Shown here: in pieces, positions 1 through 10,023 of the stretch
Layout of the letters: the number at the start of each line of letters is the position of its first letter
Numbering within the stretch: the stretch's first letter is position 1
Assembly: GCA_035772405.1 (NCBI GenBank)
Contig: JAYKKM010000351.1
Span: 3,293,501-3,357,500, forward strand
Direction: 5' to 3'
DNA length: 64,000 bases
From: Chrysogorgia sp. JL179-B06
Taxonomy: Eukaryota > Cnidaria > Anthozoa > Scleralcyonacea > Chrysogorgiidae
Notes under the pieces: model-generated
Databases searched by the model: none
Told to the model about the DNA's origin: nothing
What the model saw: only the letters and a program-made list of their open reading frames with translations
Position numbers and translations under genes: made by a program

Positions 1-610
1 TGATTTAAATCGGACAAAAACACAATATTTCATGATTAATATTACAGAGTTTCACGGGATAAATGTCAACACAGTATAATTAACAAGACGCCCGCTAGGC
101 GTTACCTCGGGCTACTTGAGGTTGTGGCTTGTTGAAAGACATTGTAGGCAAATTCAGTGATTTGAATTCAATATACACAAATCTATAGTTGTAGGTACAA
201 TGGTACATGTAATGATACAGCTGTCAGTGCAGGGGTGGTTACATTTTCCATCATTACAAACCCATAACATAGTGTTGGTCAATGGCTTTGATTATATGAA
301 GGTGAGTTGGCTCAGTATCCAAGCTGGCTTACTGAGAAGTCTGCCCCACCAAATGAGCCATCCTGTTTGCTGACCTAATCCAGTTCTAGTCAACAGGGTC
401 AGCCTGGCAAGCGAGCCGGCCTGTGCTCATGTAATAAGAATTCATATGGTCAGTCCGGCAAACAGGTTCAGTTTGAGCAAGCATTAAATCAGTTAATCTT
501 TTTCTCAGTGTATAAGGCATGGCAGTAAATCAAACCATGCATTTAGCTGGCAGTAGCAAGGTCAAACAACAACAAACTCTTTACTCCTTGATCTTGATAG
601 TTGGTATGGG
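1..610. other. unassigned sequence, no gene seen
   Basis: No reading frame with protein-like composition on either strand. Around 300-470 there are scattered words such as CAGTCCGGCAAACAGG and CAGGGTCAGCCTGGC, in both orientations, which look like an old interspersed repeat. I cannot name the family. Confidence 0.4.
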
Positions 611-950
611 TGTCAGAGATTTATATACTGTGTGTTCATTTGTAAGCATTTGTGTATAATAATACATGTATGAACAATCGATACAAACTTACTGATAACC
701 CAGAACATTTTGGAGTCCCATTTAAGCTTACAGGTAAAATATCGAGTGAAACAGGGTTACTCAAGTCAATGGCAACAATGAGTGTCAGAGATTTATATAC
801 TGTACGTTCATTTGTAAGCATTCGCATATAATATGAACAATCGATACAAACTTACTGATAACCCAGAACATTTTGGAGCCCCATTTAAGCTTACTGGTAC
901 AATATCAAGTGAAACAGGGTAATTAATTCGATATATAGCAACATTGCATA
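611..950. repeat. tandem duplication, period 171 bp
   Basis: The block beginning GTGTCAGAGATTTATATACTG at 611 recurs at 782. Both copies carry the same downstream words (CAATCGATACAAACTTACTG, CCCAGAACATTTTGGAG, GTGAAACAGGGT) with only a few substitutions and one small indel. Two copies are present, the second ending near 920-950. Short frames inside are by-products of the repeat and have no coding signature. Confidence 0.8.
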
Positions 951-1865
951 CTTTAATAATAGTACTTCTACTTGGTATAATATGAAACAATAAACTGTAG
1001 CATCGACTTTATTTTGTATAATTACATAACAATAAACAATACAGGCAACAAAGCTTATAAAAATATTACAGTTACCTCAGAACAGTTAACATATTTCCAT
1101 ACAGCATTCATATGCAAGCATTCATATGTTGAGTCTCATATTAAATTATTAAACATTTAGTTGACAAAAAGCGTAATGGAAACATTTAATTTGATCGAGT
1201 ACAGGTTCTCGAAATCGTTAGACCAACCCGTTTTCAAAAGCGATCTGGATTGTGAGCGTATATAAGATCAAGATACTTGCCAGCCACATCAAAGATTTTC
1301 AGTGAAGAGCACTCGAAGAAAGGTGTCAGATCAGATGAGTAAATAAATCAGAAATATACGCAGTGTTTTCAGTTTCGCAAAGGTGGAAAGCCTGGGTAAG
1401 AGGTTGATCGGGATGATGCAATAATTAGCCTCCCTAAAAACGACTGCGGGGGGCAAAATTGTTTTGGGGATAACTTCACTGCGCATGTGTAGTAATCCCA
1501 CATTCATAGTCTCGCTCACTAGTCTACTAATTTAGTCAACAATGATGCAATAATTGCCATTTCGCGACATTGCCAAAATAAAAATAATAAACAGAGCCCT
1601 TTCTAAGACTCGTGCTCTCCCCCAAGGGGGCGAGGCCCGAGTAATAATATGTTTGTCCTTGGCTGTTCTTTCCGTCTTCATGATTGATCTCTCATCTGTG
1701 TTTCTCTCATCTTGGAGAGAATCTTTGCAATGGTTTGCAGGTTTACAGGTCTCGGTAAACTTTTCCAACAGCGATTCATTGGCAATAAAACGAAAGTCCG
1801 AACTCGCTTCATATTCGCTTGCATGCCTTGCCCCCAAATCAGTAGCCCAAGTGAACGGCCTGAGC
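951..1865. other. unassigned flank of the Polinton-like element
   Basis: Overlapping open frames at 1532-1918 on both strands do not resemble any family I know. The stretch ends by running into the last residues of the Bcl-2-like tail repeat (to 1910). The true left end of the viral element may lie in this stretch, but I cannot find the matching outer inverted repeat of the right end here. Confidence 0.35.
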
Positions 1866-2137
1866 AGGCGTCTTGTTTTATTAACGACATTGTCGTTATG
1901 GATGCTGTAACGTTGCAAAGGCCTGGTTTGAATATATTGGTTTTGAATGAGAGGAAGCGCATTAAAAAGTCATTAGTCTGCTGTGCTTCAACAACTTTAC
2001 GCCTGATTTGAGTATTAGGTTTGAATGAGAAAAAGTAATTAAAAGGTCATTAGGTAAAGGCGAATTCGCTTCGGCTAACGATGATAAGCCTGCGTTTTAC
2101 GTTAACTATAGCAATGGACGAGATTTTTGCGACTCCA

Positions 2138-2271
2138 ATGAACTTTGTGCACGAAAGACCGATACTGCTAAAGAAACGTGGTTCAAATGAAGTTTACGTC
2201 TATTCCGATCAGTTTTTTCAAGAGATGCGTATATGTATCAAAGAGTTTACTGATAGAGACTGGGTCAAATG
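2138..2271 (+). pseudogene. PC4-like gene, N-terminal fragment (copy A)
   Basis: The first ~44 codons match the start of the PC4-like gene read on the minus strand from 9688 (shared words NFVHERPILL and YSDQFFQEM). It begins at the ATG at 2138 and stops matching after the codons for a DRD-type turn, where the sequence jumps into the Bcl-2-like tail. It is a truncated by-product of the duplicated terminal repeat, not a working gene. Confidence 0.7.
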
Positions 2272-2277
2272 TCGAAA

Positions 2278-2445
2278 GTTAGCGATTCTTGTGATTCCGA
2301 AACAGTTCGAGAAGCTGTGGAAAGAACTGTTGAAGTTTTTAGGCGCGTGGACTTGGCAAAATATAAACCGGTGAAGAAACTGTCGCGGTTTAAACAGCTT
2401 ACTTGCCTAGTTTTATTAACGACATTGTCGTTATGGATGCTGTAA
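2278..2445 (+). pseudogene. Bcl-2-like gene, C-terminal fragment
   Basis: Fifty-five codons plus TAA matching the last part of the gene on the minus strand at 10270-9848, including the hydrophobic tail LTCLVLLTTLSLWML. There are a few substitutions and no frameshift. The upstream part, with the BH1-like segment, is absent because the duplicated PC4 fragment abuts it. It marks the left copy of the terminal repeat. Confidence 0.7.
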
Positions 2446-2624
2446 CGTTGCTAAGGCCTGGTTTGAATATATTGGTTTTGAACGAGAGGAAGACATTAAA
2501 AAGTCATTAGTCTGCTGTGCTTCAACAACTTTACGCCTGATTTGAATATTAGTTAATTAGGTTTGAATGAGAAAAAGTAATTAAAAGGTCATTAGGTAAA
2601 CGCGAATGCGTGGGTTCGAATCCA

Positions 2625-2706
2625 ATGAACTTTGTGCACGAAAGACCGATACTGCTAAAGAAACGTCGTTCAAATGAAGTTTACGTCTATTCCGATCAAT
2701 TCTTTC
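2625..2706 (+). pseudogene. PC4-like gene, N-terminal fragment (copy B)
   Basis: A second copy of the first ~27 codons of the PC4-like gene starts at the ATG at 2625 and matches 9688-9605 in inverse orientation. At 2706 the match ends and the sequence becomes GT-rich (words like GTGTTTGGGTGT, TTGGGGTGTTTTGGGG). That is the inner limit of the left terminal repeat. Confidence 0.65.
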
Positions 2707-2969
2707 AGGTGTTTGGGTGTACATTTGGGTCCTTGGGGTGTTTTGGGGGTCTCGTGCAGTGTTTTGGGTGTGTGTTTTAAAATATTTATATCATGTTGTT
2801 CAGTGAAAGATTTTTCATTTTGCATCAAACTCTGGTAGAGTGAAGATCATGCCTTGCTCCTGTCTTCCTAGACGTCTACCTTATATCATACTTCGGAATA
2901 TTTTCAGTCGTATTCGCTGCGTATCGGCTTGCTGTGGTGGGCAGATTGTGATTCAGCAATCTGAGTTAG
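2707..2969. other. spacer upstream of integrase
   Basis: GT-rich stretch (2707-2780) followed by AT-rich sequence. No coding signal. It probably holds the promoter for the plus-strand block, but I recognise no specific element. Confidence 0.4.
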
Positions 2970-4055
2970 ATGGCGGAACAGCATCTCCACGATCTGTATT
3001 ACAGCGCAGAAAGTCCGGCAAGTTTTGGCGGTGTCGATGCTATTTACCGTGTCGTAAAAAATGACGGGAAAAATATCGCGAAACGAGATAAAAACCTGGT
3101 TAAAACAACAAGACACATATACTTTGCATAAACCAGTACGACATCGTTTTAAGAGAAATAGAGTTATTGTCGGAGCAATAGACGAAATGTGGGAGGCTGA
3201 TCTGGTCGTTATGGATTCGTTGAGTAAAGCAAACAATGACTATAAATACATGTTAACTGTCATTGATGTTTTGTCCAAGTATGCGTGGGTAGAACCATTG
3301 AAAACAAAGTCCGAAGAAAATCTGATCAAAGCCTTTAAGAAGATATGTAAGTAAGGCAGACGTCCCGAGAAACTTCATACCGATAAAGGAACTGAATTTA
3401 CCAACAGACAATTTCAGAAGCTTTTGAAAGATTACAACATTTCGTTTTTCACACGCACAACGACACCAAAGCGTCTATTGTGGAACGATTTAATCGAACG
3501 CTTAAGGGAAAGATGTGGAAATATTTTACAGCCAAGAATAATACAGTAAAGTATATGGATGTGCTACAAAAGTTGGTGTATTCCTACAACCATTCGCGAC
3601 ATCGGAGTATTGGAATGAAACCGGTTGATGTGAATCACGAGAATGAAAGCATGGTGTGCATGGCAACGATTGTATCGACACGAATCTACCGCGCTCATTA
3701 AGTATAAATTTAACGTGGATGATCAAGTGCGAATCAGCAAAGCCAGACGAACATTCAAGAAAGGTTACTTACCCAGCTGGACCGAAGAAGTTTTCACCAT
3801 AACGAAGCGTATAGCTAGAAGACCACCAGTGTATAAAATATCCGATTATCACGACGAGGAGTTAGAGGGAACATTTTACGAACAAGAGTTGCAAAGCATT
3901 ATCAAGAAAGACACTGACTTTTTTAGAGTAGAAAATGTGACTAAGTCTCGCATGCGTGGTAAACGCAAAGAATATCTTGTAAAATGGTTAGGTTACTCGA
4001 ATGATTTTAATTCTTGGGTATACCGGCTGATAATGTAAAACATATTTCGAAATAA
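2970..4055 (+). pseudogene. Polinton-type integrase with chromodomain, broken
   Basis: Retroviral/Ty3-type DDE integrase of the Polinton class, which would insert the element into host DNA. I take the ATG at 2970 because the frame from there reads into the family's conserved front (SPASFGG). The core follows: DEMWEADLV (first Asp) around 3184-3210, LTVIDVLSKYAWVEPL around 3255-3300, HTDKGTEF (second Asp) around 3374, and VERFNRTLKGK (Glu) around 3480. A C-terminal chromodomain reads FFRVENVTKSR to KEYLVKWLGYS, then NSWV (about 3920-4020). Breaks: frameshift near 3075, in-frame TAA at 3353, frameshifts near 3450, 3645 and 4020. The end at 4055 assumes the last shift. Identity is secure; function is lost. 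Confidence 0.88.
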
Positions 4056-4103
4056 AAGTGTGTGAATCTTATAACTTGTGTTCATTTGTGTCTTACTCAT
4101 CGT

Positions 4104-4839
4104 GATGGCAACACAGTTTTATCTGACACTCCCAAGTAATAGTTCTATGAAATATTTCCCTGATAATACGGTAGCGAATTTTAAAGTGAAGCTAGCCGAA
4201 ACGTTAGAGCTGACAGGGGACTGGGAAGAGCCCTTTCCGAGTTTAATTATCCTCATACATGGAGCACGATACGCGAAGGCAATCAGCAAACCTTTCTCTA
4301 CAACATTGGCACAGGTCCAGATGAAGTGGGCATCATTCAAGGCACACAATACAACAGTGTTACAAACCTGGTTAAAGATTTAAACCATTGCAAGACGAAA
4401 GAAGGACAAGCTAAGATCAAGTTTACATATAATAAAAATACGCTCAAAGTGATAGTCGATGTGAAAAAAAGGCGCAATGGTATGCCGGTTCTCGGGTGAT
4501 ATCGCAACGGCTTTAGGATTCCAGCAGGATACAGTGATTACGAAGAAAACAACGAGTCCCTACGTAGCATCTATTTACCTCTACACAAATGTGGTGGATG
4601 CACAATTTGTCGGCGACGTCAAAGTGCCTCTTCTACGAATTGTGAATACGAAAGGCAAATACGGGGAAAATGTTAACGTTAGTTTTCGCAACTTACAATA
4701 CGTCCCCCTGAAGGTGAAATCATTCGAGACGATCGAAATAGATATAAAGGACGACAAGACCGAAAACGTGTCATTTGGTTTCGGGAAGTCCATCGTGACA
4801 CTTCACTTTAAACAGAGCAGATCACCGTATTTTATTTAA
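4104..4839 (+). pseudogene. Polinton minor capsid (penton-like) protein, broken
   Basis: Starts at the ATG at 4104 with FYLTLPSNSSMKYFPDNT, the typical front of the protein that sits next to the major capsid gene in Polintons of invertebrates. Its family is considered a single-jelly-roll minor capsid (penton) protein; that role is from family knowledge. A frameshift near 4235 moves the reading out of frame, and a further shift near 4475 restores the frame used at 4477-4839, which ends with TAA. About 240 codons in total, near the usual length. It lies 49 bp after the integrase gene and 24 bp before the next one, consistent with a compact late block. Confidence 0.75.
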
Positions 4840-4863
4840 AGATGAGAGCTAGAATCGTTCCAG

Positions 4864-5290
4864 ATGCAAAGCAGTCAGTTTCAACAATATTATTTACGAG
4901 GACAACGAGGTGGAAGTCTATCTGGTTTTAGAGGTGCACGGATTCAAAGAGGCTACGGTATTGGAAGTTTCTTTAAAAGTATTGCCCGATATGCAATACC
5001 TGGTAAAACGAGGAGTACAAGCGATTGGAAAGAGAGCTCTGCAAGTGGCGACAGATGTCGGTCAAGATGTTCTGGCCGGGAAAAGTGTGAAGCAAGCTGT
5101 CAAAGGTCGTGGTGTCGCAGTCGTCAAAGATATAGCTCGGCAGGGTGCTAAACAACTGATGAGTAACCAATCAGGAGGCGGTCGCAAACGCAAGGCATCC
5201 ATAAAAACCAATGCCTCATCGAAATCTACCAGTCGCTCACAGACCAAGAGGCGGAAAACATCTCAAGAAAAACCTACTTTTCTTAAATAA
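4864..5290 (+). pseudogene. small Gly/Arg/Lys-rich virion protein, frameshifted
   Basis: Begins at the ATG at 4864 with a Gly- and Arg-rich front (RGQRGGSLSGFRGAR, then GYGIGSFFKSIARYAIPG). After a frameshift near 5000 it continues as an amphipathic segment (AIGKRALQVATDVG, GRGVAVVKDIARQGAKQL) and a Lys/Arg-rich tail (GGGRKRKA, TKRRKT) to TAA at 5290. Proteins of this shape lie between the two capsid genes in Polintons and adintoviruses and have been compared with adenovirus core/membrane-active proteins. I place it in that class by composition and position, not by a diagnostic motif. Confidence 0.65.
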
Positions 5291-5301
5291 TGCACAAGGC
5301 T

Positions 5302-6637
5302 ATGAGACTTTACATAAAGATTCCTGTTCCTGTGGAAAATCTGAACTGGACTTATTTTCTGTTCCTGACACTCAAGTTGAAATGAATAAAGGCTTTTGGG
5401 AAGACATCGATCCTCTTTCTAGCATTGGAACTTCGGACACTATCGAGTTTCTCTGTGCTGCAAATTCTGATGTCTACACCGATCTGGCAAACAGTTACCT
5501 TCACGTAAAAGCAAAGATAACGAATGGAGATGGAACTAACTTACCTGACACCGCCCAAGTGGGTCCTGTTAATTTATGGATGCATGCCTTATTTTCTCAA
5601 GTGGAAGTTTATCTGAACAACAAACTGGTCACACCATCAACCACTTCGTATCCCTACCGAGCATATATGGAAACTGTATTGAACTTTAGCAAAAACGCTA
5701 AATCATCTCACTTAACTTCATCGTTGTTCTACAAAGACCAGGATGGACGGATGGATGCCGTCAATCCACTAGCAGAAGTTGCCGATGCGAACAAAGGATT
5801 AAAGGAACGTCACGCACATACAAGCCTATAAGCAAGTCTGTGGCGATGGAAGGAAGAATTCATTCGGATCTGTTCGCGCAAGAACGATATATTCTTGGTG
5901 CTGTTCCGATCAAGCTCAAGCTAGTGAGATCAAGAGCTCCCTTTTGCCTGGTTTCATCAGCAGAAGCTCCTGGTTTTAAATTGGTTCTGGAAGAATGCGT
6001 GTTTCGCGCTCGCCGTGTTAACGTTTCGTCCACTACAATGATAGGTCATACACAGGCCCTTCAACATATCACAGCCAAGTACCCTATCAATCGTGTAAAC
6101 TGCAAAGTGTTCTCCGTACCAACGGGAAACATGTCTGGAGATCAACAGAATATATTCCAAGGACTTCTTCCCGATAGAGTTGTGATTGGGATGGTGGATG
6201 CAGATGCTTACAACGGAGTTTATAACAAGAATCCTTTCAATTTTAAGAACTACGACACAACATTTATTGCATTATCAGTGAATGGAGAACACCGGCCTTT
6301 CAAACCACTTCACCTAAAGTTTGCCGGAGCAGCAGTGACCAACTATGTTTCAGCATTCCAAACGCTATATGCTGGTACCAACAAGATGTTTCAGAATCAA
6401 GGCAACGGTATTACTCGAGACGAGTATGCAAATGGATATAGCCTGTACGTGTTTGATTTAACAGCTGATCTATGTGTTGGAGATCATTTTCAACCTATCA
6501 GGGATGGGAACGTCTCCTTGGAATGCAAGTTCGGTACGGCTCTAACTGGGGCTATAAATATCGTGGTGCTTGGAGAATTTCAAAATCTTATCGAGATTGA
6601 TGCCAGCCGTAACGTGCTAAGTGACTTCAGAAGCTAA
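5302..6637 (+). pseudogene. Polinton major capsid protein (double jelly roll), broken
   Basis: About 440 codons. The front carries the family hallmarks KSELDLFSVPDTQ, DTIEFLCAANSDVYTDLANSYL and VKAKITNGDGTNLP; the middle has VNLWMHALFSQVEVYLNN and YPYRAYMETVL; the rear has VFSVPTGNM, PFNFKNYD and GYSLYVFDLTADL. These match the F54H12.2-like double-jelly-roll major capsid proteins of Polintons. Breaks: the start is unclear (the ATG at 5302 is one base out of frame with the body) and a frameshift lies near 5820-5840. The rear 265 codons are open to 6637. The protease gene begins directly behind it, so both were probably co-transcribed. Confidence 0.85.
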
Positions 6638-6638
6638 A

Positions 6639-7097
6639 ATGAACACACGTCAACTGATACGTGTCTTACAAAGTGACCCATATGCCAAATCAGTGTTTAC
6701 AGATGTTTTACCCTCGGATCGTTTACCAAGTCAGATACAGAAAAGACCTAGAGGTTTTATTATAAACGTGGATCCAAGCGATGGACCTGGTACACATTGG
6801 GTAGCTATTTACGTCACATTGGATGGAAAAGGCGAATTCTTCGACTCCTATATGGACAAAGCCCAGAATTTTACAGCAGAAACTTTCAAACCTTTCTACA
6901 ATATCATAGCAGTACATTTATACTTGGAATGAAAAGACTTTACAGTCACCGTGGTCTCGTGTGTGTGGACATACCGTTTATTTTGTAGTAGAAATATTCC
7001 CATGTCAACTATTGTTAGTATGTTTACTGATCAAAAGGAGTGGAACGATACATTAGTTCGTGATTTTATACATAAATGGTATTTTACGCAAGAATAA
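6639..7097 (+). pseudogene. adenain-type cysteine protease, broken
   Basis: Starts at the ATG at 6639, immediately after the capsid gene. FTDVLPSDRLP and then GTHWVAIYV (catalytic His) and EFFDSYM (acidic residue and glycine-free turn) are the conserved front of the adenovirus/Polinton maturation protease, which cleaves virion proteins during assembly. After 6915 the frame breaks. The segment SPWSRVCGHTVYF (catalytic Cys region) is in another frame near 6944-6982, and a third frame carries the C-terminal helix to TAA at 7097. Length in total about 150 codons, as usual for the family. At least two frameshifts make it non-functional. Confidence 0.82.
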
Positions 7098-7140
7098 AAA
7101 AAAAACACGTTGTAATTGTAAAAATATTTATTCAATAAAA
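7090..7140. terminator. convergent polyadenylation region
   Basis: AATAAA at 7093-7098 overlaps the protease stop on the plus strand, and a TTTATT (AATAAA on the minus strand) lies near 7128-7133 just beyond the end of the minus-strand block. The two gene blocks meet here, so both signals are well placed for 3'-end formation. Confidence 0.55.
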
Positions 7141-7154
7141 TGTTTACAAAAAGA

Positions 7155-7877
7155 TTATGAATGCCATTTATATGGATTTTTGTTTCTACGTTTCTTTCTT
7201 GGTTTCGCTGGTGCCCCTGGAGACTGTAGTGATGGCATCAGAGGGGGTCGCTTGAAGCAGACGAAGGGTTGTTCCTATATTCCTTCACCAAATGTAGACG
7301 CTCTTCGTTTCTGACGATTCCTTCGGGTACACTCAAACGTCCTAATGCTTTTGCGAACAGTTACCACCCTGCAGGGTTGAAATTCTTTCTCGTTGACCAA
7401 ATCAATGACGTTAGTACCCGGAATAGTTCTTCCTTCAAAAACCATCTGCCCTTGATCGTTCCAACCAACCACATCTTTATTTGCTTTTATCTTCTTTATC
7501 AGTTGATTTCATTATTGATTTCATTATTGATTTCATCGTGGATGGTACACTTTCTATGATATCACTCTCGATTTCTCCAGGAGGTTCAGGCGTTGTCTCT
7601 GTTGAAGGTTCGGGTCTGTTTCTTCTGCTGCGATAGGTTGGGAAGGGACGTCACTTACAGGAACATGCCGATGCATTCGTTTGTCATAATAATTGAGACA
7701 GCCTTGAAAGGTCTGATTATACAACTTCACTTTATCGTCTTGTGTTATATCTTGACGTTGCAGCAAATTGTCCATTTGCGAGTCCAACTGGTTCACTTGA
7801 GCAGTCAGTGGAAGAACCAAGGGTTTCTTTGTAGCCATGTGTTCAGGGACCAGAACCAGTCTTTTGACATGCTCCAT
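7155..7877 (-). pseudogene. Polinton accessory protein with basic tail, broken
   Basis: Reading starts at the ATG at 7877, overlapping the TAA of the upstream gene. The first 107 codons (LVPEHMATKKPLVLPLTAQ, then coiled-coil-like QLDSQMDNLLQRQDITQDDK and LYNQTFQGCLNYY) are intact. The frame then breaks near 7554 and is regained at VGWNDQGQMVFEGRTIPGTNVIDLV (7472 downward), with more shifts before a Lys/Arg-rich end (PRKKRRNKNPYKW) and TAA at 7155. This two-part layout (helical front, VGW-N-G box, basic tail) is common in cnidarian Polintons. Its function is unknown; I infer a structural or DNA-associated role from the basic tail and the location. Confidence 0.6.
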
Positions 7878-8080
7878 TATTTGGTTAGGAAGCTCGCCAA
7901 TTGTTCTAAGACAGGAGCGAGTAGAAAAGGTAAGAATCCGTCTCCGTTTTGTAGAATAACTCTCCTTCTTTTCGTGATCGGGTTTCTCTTATCAGCAACA
8001 GCCTCAATGTGATCTGAGTATGGTGTAAGCTTTTTATACGTTTTTGGACTAATTTTAATCGTTTCACGGAAAATGTTCAA
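7877..8080 (-). CDS. small Polinton protein with C-terminal hydrophobic segment
   Basis: Intact 67-codon frame. The front ISPKTYKKLTPYSDHIEAVADK is followed by a basic run (KRRRVI) and then LQNGDGFLPFLLAPVLEQLASFL. The GDGFLP-LLAPVL pattern is a recurrent feature of a small protein seen beside the ATPase in Polintons of invertebrates. The hydrophobic end could be membrane-active, but no function is established to my knowledge. Its TAA overlaps the ATG of the next gene, indicating tight packing. One of only two unbroken frames in the element. Confidence 0.6.
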   Translation of the reverse strand: MNIFRETIKISPKTYKKLTPYSDHIEAVADKRNPITKRRRVILQNGDGFLPFLLAPVLEQLASFLTK

Positions 8081-8168
8081 TACACTGTATAGGCACTCGG
8101 TTTAGTCGGTTATGGCTTCCAATAAATCTGTATCTGCAGCTTTTATGATCGCTTTTCGCATGGAAGGT

Positions 8169-9140
8169 TTACACTTTGTCAATACTTTTAAAACATCGTA
8201 GTTCCTTCTCACACGGCGGGACATCCTCAAATGAATACACCTTTGACAGCACATGAGTGTCTGTGGGGAAGATTCCGGATCGAAGTCGTATTTCGTCGGG
8301 ACATGTCGGCGTTAGGTCGACAAATATGTAAGAATACGGCTCTTTTGTTGCCATCTGGTAAGCTTGCTGAAAAAATTTGGTATTGCTTGGTTACAACTGT
8401 TTGGCTAGGTGGATCACTTGGCTGGCATCACGGACGTTCTTAGTTAGAACCAGATAACTGGCGTTAATAGATATAGTTCGATGATCTTTGCTTTGATGAA
8501 ACATATTCTGTACGATATAGATGACACTAAGGTTTCCATGGTGCGACTTTTTCGTAAATAATTTAGCAATGATAGCATCCTTTTCCCCCATCATGTCGTC
8601 AATGATAAATAAATTCCTTATCTTTGGGTTAATAGAATCCAACATGGAATCAGGTAAACCTTGAACAAACTGAATACCGGAAACTAGGGTCTCTATTTGA
8701 GAAAAGGATTCCTGATATTCGGAATAAAAGTAAACAATATTTTCAGGTGGAGGATCGATCATCACTTGAACGTTCGCTAACAATGTTTTGACAAACGTTG
8801 TTTTTCCTGTCTTGGTTCCTCCAGAGACCACAAGTCCAAACGGGTATGTTAACTGAATGGAATACGTTCGGCTTTGGTTTGAGTTTAGTGAGTTTGATAC
8901 AGCACTAGTAAACGGGAGATGTATCGTTCTTCTATCATAGGAAGCCATATCCGGTTGCTTGTCTGTGACTTCAGAATGAAATAATTTCTGATGGTTATCG
9001 CTATTACTTGATGCGACGAATAATCCAACGGAAGAGATTGGTTGAGAGGATATCTTTTTACCATGAACGTTGTTCATATGGCGGCGAAGGTGTTCTTTTC
9101 TTGACAAAGTCTTTCCACATATGCCACACTGATGAGACAT
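8169..9140 (-). pseudogene. zinc-finger-fused packaging ATPase, one stop codon
   Basis: FtsK/HerA-type genome-packaging ATPase of Polintons. Residues 1-30 form a classical C2H2 zinc finger (Cys5, Cys8, His21, His26) fused to the ATPase. Walker A is SGGTKTGKTT at about residues 106-115 and Walker B is LFIIDDMM at about 177-184. SVIYIVQNMFHQSK and NASYLVLTKNVRD (about 204-237) are further conserved strands. The frame is open for 249 codons and then meets a TAA at 8391-8393. Reading through in the same frame continues the conserved C-terminus (YSYIFVDLTPTCPDEIRLR) to TAA at 8169. A single nonsense change, probably from a Tyr codon, is therefore the only lesion, making this the youngest-looking large gene here. 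Confidence 0.85.
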
Positions 9141-9152
9141 ATGTTCTCTGAC

Positions 9153-9688
9153 TCACGATTGAACATGAAATGAAACTATTTTCACAATTATTTTAATTTT
9201 ATGTTTCTCTCGTCCATTTTTCGTTGCATCTCTCTCAGTACTTTCTGGCAGTTTCTGCACGTGAGGTAGCTCTTTCTCGGCGAACGAAATTAATTTCCCA
9301 TCATAGATCTGCTTTAACCCACCGAACGTTTGATCCCATTTGAAATTATCAACGCCAATATTAAATCGCGTTTTGCCGTTAACATCGCTGGCAGAAAGAT
9401 ACGGTCTAACCAGGGCACCTTCTTCTAACAACGAGAACTTGATGTCTTCAGTTAACGCGTCCTTCTCCTCAACAATCTCCACAAGCATCGGTATAAGTTC
9501 CAACATTTTTCAAATACTGGTTCGGTTAATGTAATCCCTCTACCTTGCACTAGCAATTTGACCCCGTCTCTATCAGTAAACTCTTTGATACATATACGCA
9601 TCTCTTGAAAGAACTGATCGGAATAGACGTAAACATAATTTGAACCACATTTATTTAGCAGTATCGGTCTTTCGTGCACAAAGTTCAT
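9153..9688 (-). pseudogene. PC4-like single-strand DNA-binding protein, frameshifted
   Basis: Starts at the ATG at 9688. The segment MRICIKEFTDRDGVKLLVQGRGITLTEP resembles the PC4/p15 fold (a strand, IREF-type turn, a basic KKGI-like loop and a helix), a single-stranded-DNA-binding domain used in transcription or replication and found in many Polintons. A one-base loss in an A-run near 9508 throws the frame off; the second part, in the next frame, gives the helix (LELIPMLVEIVEE) and a further ~100 codons that I do not recognise, ending with a Lys-rich stretch at 9153. The front lies inside the terminal inverted repeat and is present twice more at the left end. Confidence 0.55.
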
Positions 9689-10023
9689 CGCATTTACCTA
9701 ATGACCTTTTAATTACTTTTTCTCATTCAAACCTAATTAACTAATATTCAGATCAGGCGTAAAGTTGTTGAAGCACAGCAGACTAATGACTTTTTAATGT
9801 CTTCCCCTCGTTCAAAACCAATATATTCAAACCAGACCTTAGCAACGTTACAGCATCCATAACGACAATGTCGTTAATAAAACTAGGCAAGTAAGCTGTT
9901 TAAACCGCGACAGTTTCTTCACCAGTTTATATTTCGCCAAGTCCACGCGCCTAAGAACTTCAACAGTTATTTCCACAGCTTCTCGAACTGTTTCGGAATC
10001 ACAAGAATCGCTAACTTTCGACA
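9605..10023. repeat. right terminal inverted repeat (inner part)
   Basis: Reverse complement of 2268-2706 with high identity: it includes the end of the Bcl-2-like gene, the AT-rich spacer with ACCTAATGACCTTTTAATTA, and the start of the PC4-like gene. Small indels separate the two arms. Sequence outside 10023 has no counterpart at the left, so the original repeat was longer and the left arm has been rearranged. Confidence 0.75.

Larger units (their letters stand above)
1866..2706. repeat. rearranged left terminal inverted repeat, internally duplicated
   Basis: Two direct copies of one module are present: tail of the Bcl-2-like gene, AT-rich spacer, start of the PC4-like gene. Copy A covers about 1873-2271 and copy B 2278-2706. 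Copy B is the reverse complement of 9605-10023 on the right side. Copy A passes into copy B at about 2271, where the right-arm words gtcaaat and tgtcgaaag are fused, suggesting a junction at short homology. The left arm has lost the front of the Bcl-2-like gene and most of the PC4-like gene, while the right arm keeps both. Confidence 0.8.

Noticed and set aside
1532..1962. Overlapping 94-128-codon frames on both strands left of the viral element
   Set aside because: No motif or family match; the end of one merely reads through the Bcl-2-like tail repeat. Could not be supported as a gene.
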